DNA of 64,000 nt from Haloarcula laminariae (lineage in GTDB: Archaea; Halobacteriota; Halobacteria; Halobacteriales; Haloarculaceae), in the NCBI RefSeq assembly GCF_025457605.1, contig NZ_JAMZFY010000002.1:1-64000 (forward strand). The letters are read 5' to 3'. The translations under genes and the position numbers were made by a program. Below are positions 35,375 to 44,091 of this stretch, piece after piece (position 1 is the stretch's first letter; every line of letters starts with the position of its first letter). The notes under the pieces were generated by a model, which saw only the letters and a list, made by a program, of their open reading frames with translations, searched no databases and was not told where the DNA came from.

Positions 35375-36091
35375 TCAATCGCTGATTCGGGCGGCGGCCC
35401 CGGGCGCCTCGTCAGCGAGTTCCAGCAGCGTCGCCGTCCCGTCGGCGTCGAAGCGCATCGGGCGACGCCACCACGGCCCCTTCCCCGAGTCCGAGGAGCG
35501 CTCCGTGACCAGCCAGTTGGCCTCCGTCCCCCCGGACGGGGCCGACAGCGGGACGACCGTCTCGTAGAGACGCGACTCCGTGGGGTCGCCCAGCAACAGC
35601 ACCCGGGCGTCGAACTCGGCCCGTTTGACGTGGGCGTTCGAGTCGAAGACGGCCCGCTCGTCGGCCGGGAGGTCGCGGTACGCCTCGCCGGTGACGGGGT
35701 CCCGGGCGAGCCGGAAGTGGCCGACGACGTGGGCGCCCCACCGGGGCGGGGCCCACGCCGGCGACTCGCCGGTCGTCGAGAGCGTCGCGTAGAAAAACAG
35801 GTAGTCGCCGGCCGACAGCTCCGAGAGCGGGCCGGCCTTGACGCCGTGTCCGTCGCCGTAGGTGTAGCGCTCGCCGCCGACTTCGGGGAACTCCGGGTCG
35901 AAGTGGACGGGGCGGTCGGCAACGTCGCTCACGTCCGTCTCCAGGTCGAGGTCGGCGTAGGTCGGCACCGGTGTGGCGGTGGGCTCGGCCTCGGGGATGG
36001 GGATGTACTCGAAGGAACCGTCGGGAAAGAGGGGGCCGCGAAAACCGGGTTCGTTGGTGTTGGCGCCGACGTTGATGGCGATGGCCCGCAT
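35375..36091 (-). CDS. Nmad3-like (nucleotide modification associated domain) protein
   Basis: This 238-residue soluble protein opens AIAINVGANTNEPGFRGPLF, then DGSFEYIPIPE. The later KAGPLSELSAGDYLFFYATL and WGAHVVGHFRLARD match my recollection of the Nmad3 family. That family was proposed from genome context to help make modified nucleotides, but its enzymology is unproven. No modification or restriction partner is adjacent. Family assignment is moderate, function open. Confidence 0.65.
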   Translation of the reverse strand: MRAIAINVGANTNEPGFRGPLFPDGSFEYIPIPEAEPTATPVPTYADLDLETDVSDVADRPVHFDPEFPEVGGERYTYGDGHGVKAGPLSELSAGDYLFFYATLSTTGESPAWAPPRWGAHVVGHFRLARDPVTGEAYRDLPADERAVFDSNAHVKRAEFDARVLLLGDPTESRLYETVVPLSAPSGGTEANWLVTERSSDSGKGPWWRRPMRFDADGTATLLELADEAPGAAARISD

Positions 36092-36121
36092 GGTCGGCAG
36101 TTGCGGTCGTCGACCAAAGGG

Positions 36122-36370
36122 CTACCGGAGCGACTCGGCGCAGGCGCCACAGTACCGAATCATGCTGTGGGACTCGTTGACGGCGCCACAGTGCCCGCAG
36201 ACGACGGTCTCGGTCGCCTCGGCGGCGACCCGCCGGCCGCCGTCGGCCCGCGTGACGCGCCTCTCGGTCGGCTGTGGGGACGCCGTCCGGTCGCTGAAGT
36301 GCCGGTAGAGCAGCACCTGCAACAGCCCGAACCCGAGGACGTACGCCGCGAGCCACACCCAGGGTTGCAT
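36122..36370 (-). CDS. Membrane-anchored zinc ribbon (DUF7577-like)
   Basis: This 82-residue protein has one N-terminal membrane helix (WVWLAAYVLGFGLLQVLLY), a polar linker and a C-terminal zinc ribbon (VVCGHCGAVNESHSMIRYCG). The gene at 59555-59800 has the same plan. The role is unknown. Confidence 0.75.
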   Translation of the reverse strand: MQPWVWLAAYVLGFGLLQVLLYRHFSDRTASPQPTERRVTRADGGRRVAAEATETVVCGHCGAVNESHSMIRYCGACAESLR

Positions 36371-36504
36371 AGCCGTATCTGGACGGGAGAGCTACTTCGG
36401 TATTCCCCGCCAGTTTTCAGAAATGATAGCAGTCGGGTCCAGTCGCCTGCGACGGCCTCGGACGCCCGGCTGTGACACGCCGGCGGGACGAACGGGCGGG
36501 AGCC

Positions 36505-37407
36505 TCAGCGGTCCGGCGGCGCGAGGTCCCGTTGGAACTCGTCGAAGACGGTGATGTCCTCGGGAATCTCGACGTCGAGCTCCCGGTCGGCGCGGCGGTC
36601 GACGTTGGCGTCTTCGAGCGGTTCGGCGACCGACTCCCACCCGTCCTTGATAGCGATGGACTTGGCGGGCGTCCCGGCCGCGATGTGGTGGGCCGGGATG
36701 TCCGCGCCGGCGACGGATTTCGCCGCGAGGATAGCGTTCTCGCCCACCCTGACGCCCGCGCGGACCATCGAGTCGTAGGTCAGGCGGACGTCGTCCTCGA
36801 TTATCGTGTGGTAGTTGTCGACGTGTGTCTGGTCGACCGCGTCGTGGTCGTGACTGTAGATGTGGGTGTCGTCGGAGATGGAGACGCGGTCGCCGATGGT
36901 GAGCTTGCCGCGGTCGTCTAAGTGGACGTCGTCGTGGACGACGACGTTGTCGCCGACCTCGATGTTGTGACCGTAGGTGACGGAGATGTTCTTGAAAAAG
37001 CGGCAGTTCTCGCCACAGGACTCGAAGAGGTGGTCGGCGAGCATCCGGCGAAAGCGCAGCGCGAACTCGACGTTGTCGGCCATCGGCGTCGCGTCGAACT
37101 GTCGCCAGAGCCACTGGAGGTGTTTGGAGCGTTTGAACCGCTCCTCGTCTTTCTCAGCGTAGTACTCGCTCTCCAGGGTCGTGTTACAGGGGTCATAGCC
37201 CTGGAGTCGGACCCGCTCGGCGGGCGAGACGTCCCCGCCGGACTGCCAGCGTTCGTAGGCCTCGCGGTCGCCGTGGAGGTCGACGAGCACGTCCGTGACC
37301 ACGTCGCAGGTGTCTTCCTCGCCCGAAAGCCGCTCGTCGACCTCGTCGATGAAGGCCCGGAGCCCCTCCTCGGCGACCGGCGGCAACGACACGTGGCGCT
37401 TCGTCAT
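36505..37407 (-). CDS. Left-handed beta-helix acyltransferase (maltose acetyltransferase-like)
   Basis: This 300-residue protein has a helical N-terminal half carrying the cap region (MADNVEFALRFRRMLADHLF). Hexapeptide repeats follow (NIEVGDNVVVHDDVHLDDRG, KLTIGDRVSISDDTHIYSHD), with the catalytic-type His in THIYSHDH. It ends near VAGADIPAHHIAAGTPAKSI, the usual closing segment. It probably acetylates a sugar or similar hydroxyl compound using acetyl-CoA. The 110-residue N-terminal extension is long for this family. Confidence 0.88.
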   Translation of the reverse strand: MTKRHVSLPPVAEEGLRAFIDEVDERLSGEEDTCDVVTDVLVDLHGDREAYERWQSGGDVSPAERVRLQGYDPCNTTLESEYYAEKDEERFKRSKHLQWLWRQFDATPMADNVEFALRFRRMLADHLFESCGENCRFFKNISVTYGHNIEVGDNVVVHDDVHLDDRGKLTIGDRVSISDDTHIYSHDHDAVDQTHVDNYHTIIEDDVRLTYDSMVRAGVRVGENAILAAKSVAGADIPAHHIAAGTPAKSIAIKDGWESVAEPLEDANVDRRADRELDVEIPEDITVFDEFQRDLAPPDR

Positions 37408-37561
37408 GTCACAAGCCTGGCCGCGAGGGCAGATAGTGGTTTCCGTTACGTGTTCACCAGCGGGTAACGTGCGTGTAACCGCCCCGCTGACTGCGGGTTA
37501 TCGGCCACGGACCGGGCTGGCTGAGCCGATGATATAAACCGCCGCCGGTCGAGACACCGGT

Positions 37562-38572
37562 ATGCGCAGGTCCGACCCCGTATCGGCGGTACGTGGCTAT
37601 CTCGTCAACCCCGGCGAGAGGCGGCTCCGTGCCCCGTGGCGAATCGGTCTCTGGATTCTGTTGGCCGGCTTCGGTTCGGTTGTGCTCACGCTGCTCTTTG
37701 CCGCCGTCCCCGCGCCCACCGGAGAGACCGGCGTCGTGGCGGCGCTGTACGCGCTGACCGAACTCGGCTGGGGGTTCCTCGCGATGGGCACTGCCGGCCT
37801 GGGGGTCGGCTATCTGCTGGACCGCCGGACGCTGGCCGACTTCGGGCTGGGGCTGGACGGACAGTGGTGGCGTGACGCCGCCTTCGGTGTTGCGCTGGGG
37901 CTCGGGCTCCCGACAGTCGTGCTGGCCGGCCAGGTCGCCGTCGGCTGGACCGCCGTCACGAGCGTGCTCCCCGCGACGACGGGCGGGACCTTCGGCCTCG
38001 CCTCGACGGGCGCCGTCACCGGGCTCGCGCTCCTGATACCCTTCTTCGTCGTCCAGGCTAGCGTCGAGGAGATACTCGTCCGCGGCTACCTCCTGACGAA
38101 CCTCGCGGAGGGGGCGGCCGGCGCAATCGGCAAGACGGCCTCGACCGCCGCCGCCACGGTCCTGACCGGCGCGCTCTTTGGCGTCCTCCACTGGACCAAC
38201 CCCAGCGCGACGCTGCTGTCGGTGACGAACATCACGCTCTACGGGTTCTTGCTCGGGGCCTGCTACGTCCTCACCGGCCGACTGGGCATCGCCTGTGGCT
38301 TCCACGTCGCCTGGAACTACGGGCTCTCGCTGTGGGACTTCCCCGTCAGCGGGCTCGACACCGGCGTCGCCCTCGTCGGCACCGAGGCCACCGGTCCCGA
38401 ACTGGTGACAGGGGGGTCGTTCGGCCCCGAGGGCGGCCTCGTCGCGCTCCCCCTGCTCGCCGTCGGGGCGGGCGCTATCTACTGGTGGGTCCGACGGGAG
38501 TACGGCCGCGTCGAGGTGCTGGACAGCATCGCCGTCCCCGACCTCCGGATTACGACACGTGGCGGGGAATGA
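37562..38572 (+). CDS. CPBP-family intramembrane glutamic endopeptidase (first copy)
   Basis: This 336-residue membrane protein has about eight hydrophobic helices. The active-site motifs are EEILVRGYLLTNL (Glu-Glu-x3-Arg), ALFGVLHW (Phe-x3-His) and GFHVAWNYG (His-x3-Asn). Relatives cleave prenylated or other membrane substrates and also serve in immunity or transport. A GATATAAACC box about 25 nt upstream gives a leaderless mRNA. A paralogue lies at 51917-52867. Confidence 0.9.
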   Translation: MRRSDPVSAVRGYLVNPGERRLRAPWRIGLWILLAGFGSVVLTLLFAAVPAPTGETGVVAALYALTELGWGFLAMGTAGLGVGYLLDRRTLADFGLGLDGQWWRDAAFGVALGLGLPTVVLAGQVAVGWTAVTSVLPATTGGTFGLASTGAVTGLALLIPFFVVQASVEEILVRGYLLTNLAEGAAGAIGKTASTAAATVLTGALFGVLHWTNPSATLLSVTNITLYGFLLGACYVLTGRLGIACGFHVAWNYGLSLWDFPVSGLDTGVALVGTEATGPELVTGGSFGPEGGLVALPLLAVGAGAIYWWVRREYGRVEVLDSIAVPDLRITTRGGE

Positions 38573-38582
38573 GAGCACGTAG

Positions 38583-38632
38583 CCGGCTGAACGACCGACG
38601 CGAGCGGGACTGAACGGGGGCTTTCTGACGGT
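38583..38632 (+). repeat. Fragment of the dispersed palindromic repeat
   Basis: GGCTGAACGAC, then GGGACTGAACGGGGGCTTTCTG follows the order of blocks in 11308-11421 with internal deletion. It lies directly after the CPBP gene, as the other copies lie next to gene ends. Confidence 0.5.
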
Positions 38633-38712
38633 ACTGAGGCACAGTATCGGTGGTCGCTACGTCTGCGACAGGAACCAAGAGCGATAAGTGTGGACCGCCC
38701 TAACACGGCCCC

Positions 38713-39765
38713 ATGAAGTACGATACGCTCGGGAACACGGGAATCGAAGTCTCGGAAGTGGGCTTCGGTGCCTGGGTCGTCGGCACGGACTGGTGGGGCG
38801 ACCGCACGGAAGACCAGGCCATAGAGATGCTCCAGCACGCCGTCGACCGGGACGTCACGTTCTTCGACACCGGCGACGTCTACGGCCACGGCGACAGCGA
38901 GGAGCTCGTCGGCGAGGCCCTCGCGGAGGTGCGGGACGAAGTGACCGTCTCGACGAAGGTCGGCTACGACTTCTACAACAACCCGCAGGCGGGCCACGGC
39001 GAACTGCCGAAGAAGGTCACGCCCGAGTGGATTCGCACCTCGCTGGACCGCTCGCTCGACAGGCTCGACATGGACCACGTCGAGCTGCTGATGCTCCACA
39101 ACGCCAACGTCGACGAGGTCACGCCGGACGTGCTGGAGACGCTCGACGAACTGCGCGAGGAGGGCAAGGTCGAGGCCATCGGCTGGGCGCTCGGACCGTC
39201 CATCGGCTGGCTGGCCGACGGCGACGCCGCCGTGGCAAACGAGTTCGACGCGCTCCAGACCGTCTTCAACCTCTTTGAGCAGACCCCCGGCCAGCACTTC
39301 ATCGACACCATCCGCGAGCAGGGCGCGGACACGTCGGTGCTGGCCCGGGTGCCCCACTCCTCGGGGCTGTTGAACGAGCAGGTCACCCCCGACACCGAGT
39401 TAGAGGAGGGCGACCACCGCGGCCACCGGCCCACCGAGTGGTACGAGACCGGCTGGGAGAAGTTGGAGACGCTTCGCTTCCTCGAACGCGACGGCGAGCG
39501 GACGATGGGCCAGGCCGCCATCCAGTGGCTGCTCGCCCACGACGAGGTGGCCTCCGTCACCCCCACCTTCCGCACGAACGCCGACATCGACGAGTGGGCC
39601 GGCGCGCCCGACACCCCGCCGCTGTCGGACGAGGAGTACGACCGCGTCCAGGAGCTCCACGCCGACAACTTCGGTATCGACCGCGACGACGGGATGGACG
39701 CGCTGCGGTCCTCGGTCGGCGGCGACGACCTGGAAGGGACCGGCATGAAGTCGGCGGGCGACTGA
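38713..39765 (+). CDS. Aldo/keto reductase
   Basis: This 350-residue NAD(P)H-dependent oxidoreductase has the (beta/alpha)8 fold. Catalytic tetrad residues are visible: Asp and Tyr in FFDTGDVYGHGDSEE, Lys in VSTKVGYDF, and His in VELLMLHNAN. It starts YDTLGNTGIEVSEVGFGAW, as most of the family. A GATAAGTGTGG box about 25 nt upstream makes it leaderless. The carbonyl substrate is unknown. Its C-terminus (DDLEGTGMKSAGD) is acidic. Confidence 0.93.
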   Translation: MKYDTLGNTGIEVSEVGFGAWVVGTDWWGDRTEDQAIEMLQHAVDRDVTFFDTGDVYGHGDSEELVGEALAEVRDEVTVSTKVGYDFYNNPQAGHGELPKKVTPEWIRTSLDRSLDRLDMDHVELLMLHNANVDEVTPDVLETLDELREEGKVEAIGWALGPSIGWLADGDAAVANEFDALQTVFNLFEQTPGQHFIDTIREQGADTSVLARVPHSSGLLNEQVTPDTELEEGDHRGHRPTEWYETGWEKLETLRFLERDGERTMGQAAIQWLLAHDEVASVTPTFRTNADIDEWAGAPDTPPLSDEEYDRVQELHADNFGIDRDDGMDALRSSVGGDDLEGTGMKSAGD

Positions 39766-39850
39766 GACCCGGGCCCGCCGAATCTGCAGTCGACAATCTA
39801 CCCCTCGACAGCCGGTCGAATCAGTTCGCTGTCGTGTGGTTTTCGGTCAC

Positions 39851-39864
39851 AACCCCCTCGTTTC
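39851..39864 (-). other. ORB-like box, left arm
   Basis: On the minus strand, GAAACGAGGGGGTT is identical to the right arm at 39968-39981. The sequence resembles haloarchaeal origin recognition boxes, whose GAAAC half-palindrome is followed by a G-string. The C/G-string points away from the other arm. Confidence 0.45.
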
Positions 39865-39908
39865 GACAGGAGATGTATCGCCGTCGGGCGGTTTGTTCCC
39901 ATCCGGAC

Positions 39909-39923
39909 CACTTTCACTCCGGT
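39909..39923. repeat. CACTTTCACTCCGGT motif between the ORB-like boxes
   Basis: This 15-mer recurs at 57319-57333 upstream of ilvA. Here it is embedded in a CGGACC ... GGTCCG inverted repeat (39904-39926). The meaning is unknown; a protein-binding site is one possibility. Confidence 0.5.
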
Positions 39924-39967
39924 CCGTCAGACGCCCGAAAGACGCCGGACGGCGCCGGGTTCCACGT

Positions 39968-39981
39968 GAAACGAGGGGGTT
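39968..39981 (+). other. ORB-like box, right arm
   Basis: TTCCACGTGAAACGAGGGGG (39960-39979) fits the plan of a haloarchaeal ORB (TTCCA, centre, GAAAC, then a G-string) better than the left arm. With the left arm it forms an inverted pair about 100 bp apart, in a 298-bp gene-free gap beside radA. No AT-rich unwinding element or orc1/cdc6 gene is present in the window. Confidence 0.5.
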
Positions 39982-40063
39982 CGGGGCGTGGGGACACGAC
40001 TCACATCAGCGACCACGGCGCTGTCGCTCACCGGCGACGCAAAACGGAAAAAGACCGTCGGCG

Positions 40064-41113
40064 CTACTCGTTTTTCAGCCCGGCGCCCTCGACGCGCATG
40101 ACGCCCTCGCCGTCGGGGAGGTTCGGCGCGTCGACGAGCTTGACGATGCGCTTGTTCCCCTTGGACTTGCGGAGGTAGATGCGGAACGTGGAGGTGTGCC
40201 CGAGGATGTTCCCACCGATGGGCTGGGTCGGGTCGCCGAAGAAGGAGTCGGGGTTCGACGCGACCTGGTTGGTGACGACCACCGCGGTGTTGTTGAGGTC
40301 GCCCACGCGCATCAGGTCGTGGAGGTGCTTGTTGAGCTTCTGCTGGCGGTCGGCGAGCTGGCCGCGGCCGACGTACTCGGCCCGGAAGTGCGCGGTCAGG
40401 GAGTCGACCGCGAGCAGGCGGACCGGGAACTCGTCGTCCTGGCTCTCGCTGGCGATCTCCTGGGCCTTCTCGGCGAGGAGAATCTGGTGGTTGGAGTTGA
40501 ACGCCTTCGCGACGTGAATCTTGTCCAGCACCGACTCGACGAGGTCTGCCATCAGGTCGTCGTCGGTCGCGTCGGCGGCCTCGTCCTCACCGACGATACC
40601 GTGGAGCCGCATCGTGTCCTCGATCACGTCGTCGTCCTGGCCTTCGACCATCTGCTCGATACGTTCGGGGCGGAACGTGTCCTCCGAGTCGACGAAGATG
40701 GCGCTGCCTTCCAGCCCGCCGTGTTCGGCGGGCAGCTGGACGTTGACCGCGAGCTGGTGGGTCACCTGTGACTTCCCCGCGCCGAACTCGCCGTACACCT
40801 CGGTGATGGACTGGGTCTCGACGCCGCCGCCCAGTAGCTCGTCGACCTCGTCGACGCCCCAGGAGAGCTTGCCGATCTGCTCCCGGCGTTCGAGCACCGC
40901 GGCGCCCGTCTCGAACCCGCCGATGTCGGCGGCCTCGCGGGCGGCGCTGATGATGTCGGAGGCGGAGGACTCGCCGATGTCGGCGGTGTTCGACAGCTCG
41001 CTCGGGGAGGCGACGGCGATCCCCTGATAGGAGTCGAATCCGTTGTCTTTGAGCTTCTCCGCTGTCGCGGGCCCCACACCCGGCAGGTCTTCGAGGTCTG
41101 CTGCTTCGGACAT
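40064..41113 (-). CDS. radA: RadA recombinase
   Basis: This 349-residue archaeal RecA/Rad51 homologue forms filaments on single-stranded DNA and promotes strand exchange. The N-terminal helix-hairpin-helix is [20 protein letters not shown]. Walker A is [12 protein letters not shown], Walker B is [13 protein letters not shown], and the L2-flanking region is [20 protein letters not shown]. There is no intein. A GTTTATATCC box lies upstream (about 41135-41144). Confidence 0.98.
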   Translation of the reverse strand: MSEAADLEDLPGVGPATAEKLKDNGFDSYQGIAVASPSELSNTADIGESSASDIISAAREAADIGGFETGAAVLERREQIGKLSWGVDEVDELLGGGVETQSITEVYGEFGAGKSQVTHQLAVNVQLPAEHGGLEGSAIFVDSEDTFRPERIEQMVEGQDDDVIEDTMRLHGIVGEDEAADATDDDLMADLVESVLDKIHVAKAFNSNHQILLAEKAQEIASESQDDEFPVRLLAVDSLTAHFRAEYVGRGQLADRQQKLNKHLHDLMRVGDLNNTAVVVTNQVASNPDSFFGDPTQPIGGNILGHTSTFRIYLRKSKGNKRIVKLVDAPNLPDGEGVMRVEGAGLKNE

Positions 41114-41215
41114 GGATGTGGGTTGCGCCCGATGGGATATAAACCCCCGTTAACAGTGTGGTGAAAGTGAAACTGGGAGACGGCAGTCGGATGAGCGGGA
41201 CGCGTATCGGGAGAT

Positions 41216-41344
41216 TTAGAAGGGAAGGGGGCGGCGGCGTGTCCCGGAGCCGATGTCGGTCAGGGCAACGACGCCCGCAAAGCGCCAGCCAATCGGGACG
41301 GCGCCGGCCGAGCGCAGGTGGTCGTAGACAGCGGGGTCCGACAT
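41216..41344 (-). CDS. Short open frame downstream of pspAB
   Basis: This would-be 42-residue peptide (MSDPAVYDHLRSAGAVPIGW, then RFAGVVALTDIGSG) starts 1 bp after the pspAB stop on the same strand. The codons have the GC-rich third positions typical of genes here, and the start is placed as in a coupled operon. I know no family. It could be a real small protein or the remnant of a longer one. Confidence 0.4.
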   Translation of the reverse strand: MSDPAVYDHLRSAGAVPIGWRFAGVVALTDIGSGTRRRPLPF

Positions 41345-41345
41345 C

Positions 41346-41963
41346 TCACTCCCAGGGGTGGTCGCCCGCGCGGTCGGGCCACAGCGGGTACCAGTAGGCC
41401 TTGTCGCCCTCGACGCTCAGCTCGCCGTCGAACTTGCTCTCCAGTTTGAACTCCGCCGCCTGGTCGCGCTCGTGGTCCGTGTCGGGGTCGGGCGCGAACG
41501 GGTAGAACGCCCCCCGTCGGAAGGAGTACACCCAGTAGGCGGGGTCGCCCGTGCGCTCGTCTTCGAACGCGAAAAGCGCCGCCAGCAGCCGCGAGCCGTA
41601 CCGGCGCTCGATGAGCGTGTCGGCGGCGAAGTGAATCGACGTGACGAGGTCGTCGAAGTCCTCGTCGTGGAGGACGACCCAGCGGTAGCCGTGGCTGTCG
41701 CCGGTGAACTCGGCCTCCGTGCCGGTCTCGGCCTCCCCGGCGTCGAGGATAGCCTCGACCTCGTCGGTCGCGTCCTGGAAGTCCTCGCTGTCGACGTCGC
41801 CGAAACACAGCGCCGCGTCGCCGGTCGGAGCGTAGCCCAGTTCGGCTTCCATGGTGACGTGGGCCGTCGACATCCCGAAAAGGTCGTCGGGGTCCGCGTC
41901 CCGGGTCGCGTCGGCCTCCGCGCGCATCCCGAGGACGCTCTTGAGTCCGGAAAGCAGTCCCAT
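41346..41963 (-). CDS. pspAB: PspA-associated protein PspAB
   Basis: This 205-residue soluble protein begins MGLLSGLKSVLGMRAEADAT and has DVDSEDFQDATDEVEAIL, then a segment ending RAGDHPWE. This matches what I know of the haloarchaeal PspAB family, often next to htpX, as here. It is thought to work with membrane stress proteins. No PspA gene is in the window. It follows htpX on the same strand with a gap of about 92 bp. Confidence 0.75.
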   Translation of the reverse strand: MGLLSGLKSVLGMRAEADATRDADPDDLFGMSTAHVTMEAELGYAPTGDAALCFGDVDSEDFQDATDEVEAILDAGEAETGTEAEFTGDSHGYRWVVLHDEDFDDLVTSIHFAADTLIERRYGSRLLAALFAFEDERTGDPAYWVYSFRRGAFYPFAPDPDTDHERDQAAEFKLESKFDGELSVEGDKAYWYPLWPDRAGDHPWE

Positions 41964-42055
41964 ACCGACACGTTGGGCGCGAGCGGTAAGGCGATTGCCG
42001 TTCCGGCGACAGTGTGATAGCGAGCGAGTGGCGCCCGACCCCGCCGCGAACGCGG

Positions 42056-42931
42056 CTACAGCTCCCGCTCCAGGTCGCGCAGCCGTTCGATGCGCTTCTC
42101 CGTGGACGGGTGCGTCGAGAACAGCCGCCCGATGAAGCCCGAGCGGATGGGGATGATGAAGAAGGCGTTCATTTCGGACTGGCCCCGCAGGTCGTCCTCG
42201 GGAACCTTCTCCATCCCGCTGTCGATCTTCATCAGCGCGGTCGCCAGCGCCGCGGGCCGACCCGTAATCGAGGCCCCGCCGCGGTCGGCGGCGAACTCCC
42301 GGTAACGCGAGAGCGCCCGGATGAGCAGGAAGGAGATGACCCACACCACGAGCGAGAGGAGGATAGCGACGAACACCGGCGCCTGTTGCTGGCCGCCGCG
42401 ATTTCGCCCCCCGGTAAAGAGCCACCCCCAGCGGACCACGAGGAAGGCGATGGTCGAGAGGAAGGAGGCGATGGTCATCACCATCACGTCCCGGTTCTTG
42501 ATGTGAGCGAGCTCGTGGGCCAGCACGCCCTCCAGTTCCTCGTCGTCGAGTAGCTCCATGATGCCCGTCGTCACGGCGACGGCGGCGTTGTCCTGGGAGC
42601 GCCCCGTCGCGAAGGCGTTCGGCGCCCGGGAGTCGGCGACGGCGATTTTCGGTTTCGGGAGGTCGGCCTGCTGGGCCAGCCGTTCGACTGTCCGGTGTAG
42701 CTCGGGGTACTCGTCGGGGTCGACCTCGCGGGCGCCCATCGAGTACAGCGCCAGGTTGTCGCTGAAGAGGAACTGCGCGCCCATGAACAGCCCCATCACG
42801 ATGACGATGGGGAGCAGACGGTCGCCGAAGTACAGCGTGAGGACGCCCAGAAAGACGATGTACAGCCCGAACAGGAGGAACATCGTCAGGGCCATCCGCC
42901 CGCGGAGCCCCCAGTCGGTTTGCCACTGCAT
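42056..42931 (-). CDS. htpX: Membrane zinc protease HtpX
   Basis: This 291-residue M48 metalloprotease has two N-terminal helices (MALTMFLLFGLYIVFLGVLT and a second). The HEXXH site is in GVLAHELAHIKNRDV, and two later helices follow. A third ligand Glu lies in RYREFAADRGG. It degrades damaged membrane proteins at the membrane. It heads a group with pspAB, fitting envelope stress control. Confidence 0.95.
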   Translation of the reverse strand: MQWQTDWGLRGRMALTMFLLFGLYIVFLGVLTLYFGDRLLPIVIVMGLFMGAQFLFSDNLALYSMGAREVDPDEYPELHRTVERLAQQADLPKPKIAVADSRAPNAFATGRSQDNAAVAVTTGIMELLDDEELEGVLAHELAHIKNRDVMVMTIASFLSTIAFLVVRWGWLFTGGRNRGGQQQAPVFVAILLSLVVWVISFLLIRALSRYREFAADRGGASITGRPAALATALMKIDSGMEKVPEDDLRGQSEMNAFFIIPIRSGFIGRLFSTHPSTEKRIERLRDLEREL

Positions 42932-43118
42932 ATCGGGAACTAGGTGACCGAGACGCTAAAACCCCGGTATCGTGCTCGCATGGGACACTCCTGTGGCGCC
43001 GTCAGGGATAGGTGCGTATTACGACGCTGACCAGTCATGGCCGAGAGCGCTGCTGTCGCCGATTTCGAAGCGACTATACGGTCCTGCTAGTAGAATCAGG
43101 CGGAGAGACGAAGAAATA

Positions 43119-43379
43119 ATGTCAACAGAGCGAACTAACCAAGTGGACGTACTCGTCAGGATGGCCCGCGAGTTCCCCGTCCGCACCGGTATCTTTACCA
43201 TCGGCCTGCCGCTGTTTGCGCTCCTCCAGTTGGTCAACGGCATCGTCTACGGCGGTTCGCTGCCCATGATTGGCCTCTTCGCGGCGTCGCTAATCGCGTT
43301 TTCAGTACAGCTTACTGGCTATCACGTGGCCTCGTATCGGCGGGCGGAGCTCTCACAGCGGTGGGCGAACGCGGAATAG
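43119..43379 (+). CDS. Small two-helix membrane protein
   Basis: In this 86-residue protein a short polar start is followed by hydrophobic stretches GIFTIGLPLFALLQLVNGIV and PMIGLFAASLIAFSVQLTGY, then a basic tail (SYRRAELSQRWANAE). The ATG at 43119 is preferred; an upstream in-frame start would add 49 residues of doubtful sequence. I recognise no family. Confidence 0.6.
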   Translation: MSTERTNQVDVLVRMAREFPVRTGIFTIGLPLFALLQLVNGIVYGGSLPMIGLFAASLIAFSVQLTGYHVASYRRAELSQRWANAE

Positions 43380-43403
43380 CGCGGTCCCGTTCGACCGACG
43401 CTC

Positions 43404-43850
43404 TCAGCTGACCGTTCTGCGTTCCGCGGCTTCCTGGCGGTCCGCGCGGGCCTCGTACGCGCTGTAGCTACCGAGGCCGAACGCCAGGAGACCGACGACG
43501 ATGTCGTTCCAGAACGCCAGGTCGTTGGTCGTCTCGGTCAGGCCCGCCTGGGCGCCGAGTACGAACGGCGCGATGACGAGCCACAGCCCCAACAGCGCGG
43601 CGACCGACGCGGCGCCGATGCTGCCGAGCTCCTTGTTCGACCGCCGATAGTAGTTGTACGCACCGACGGCGAGCAGGAGAGCGCCGACGCCGATGTCGTT
43701 CCAGAACTGCGAGACGACGATGTCGAACAGGACTGCCTGGAGTATCATCCAGAGCCCGAGTAGCGCGATGACCGCGGATATGCCTTTGCCGCTCTCGTCC
43801 GGGTTCTCGACCCGGTCGTGCGTTCGCTCGTCAGTCGTATTGTTACTCAT
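43404..43850 (-). CDS. SPW-repeat membrane protein
   Basis: This 148-residue protein has four hydrophobic helices arranged as an internal duplication. The units FWNDIGVGALLLAVGAYNYY and FWNDIVVGLLAFGLGSYSAY are near copies, each preceded by a helix of the type LLGLWMILQAV or LLGLWLVIAPF. This is the SPW-repeat layout. The function is unknown. It is convergent with the preceding small membrane protein. Confidence 0.8.
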   Translation of the reverse strand: MSNNTTDERTHDRVENPDESGKGISAVIALLGLWMILQAVLFDIVVSQFWNDIGVGALLLAVGAYNYYRRSNKELGSIGAASVAALLGLWLVIAPFVLGAQAGLTETTNDLAFWNDIVVGLLAFGLGSYSAYEARADRQEAAERRTVS

Positions 43851-44091
43851 GGTTCGTTCCCGCTTTGACGAAAGATGTCAATGGAGATGAACTCGCTGCC
43901 TGCAGCTCCCGGCGGCGACGGAACGGACGCCGCCTGATTCGGTCGATAGCTGGGGGCCTATGCCGGGCGAGTCGAGGCATCCGCGCGACCGGACCGGCCC
44001 CGGGACAGCGTCCGCTGGGACGCACCTGCAGGCCGGGTCGGTCCCGAGTCAGAACGCAATACGTAACAGCCCGAGCGCGCTATAGCGACCA

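Noticed and set aside
39766-40063. Main chromosomal origin
   Set aside because: The ORB-like pair is present, but there is no AT-rich unwinding element and no orc1/cdc6 gene in the window. It is kept only as a possible Orc-binding site.
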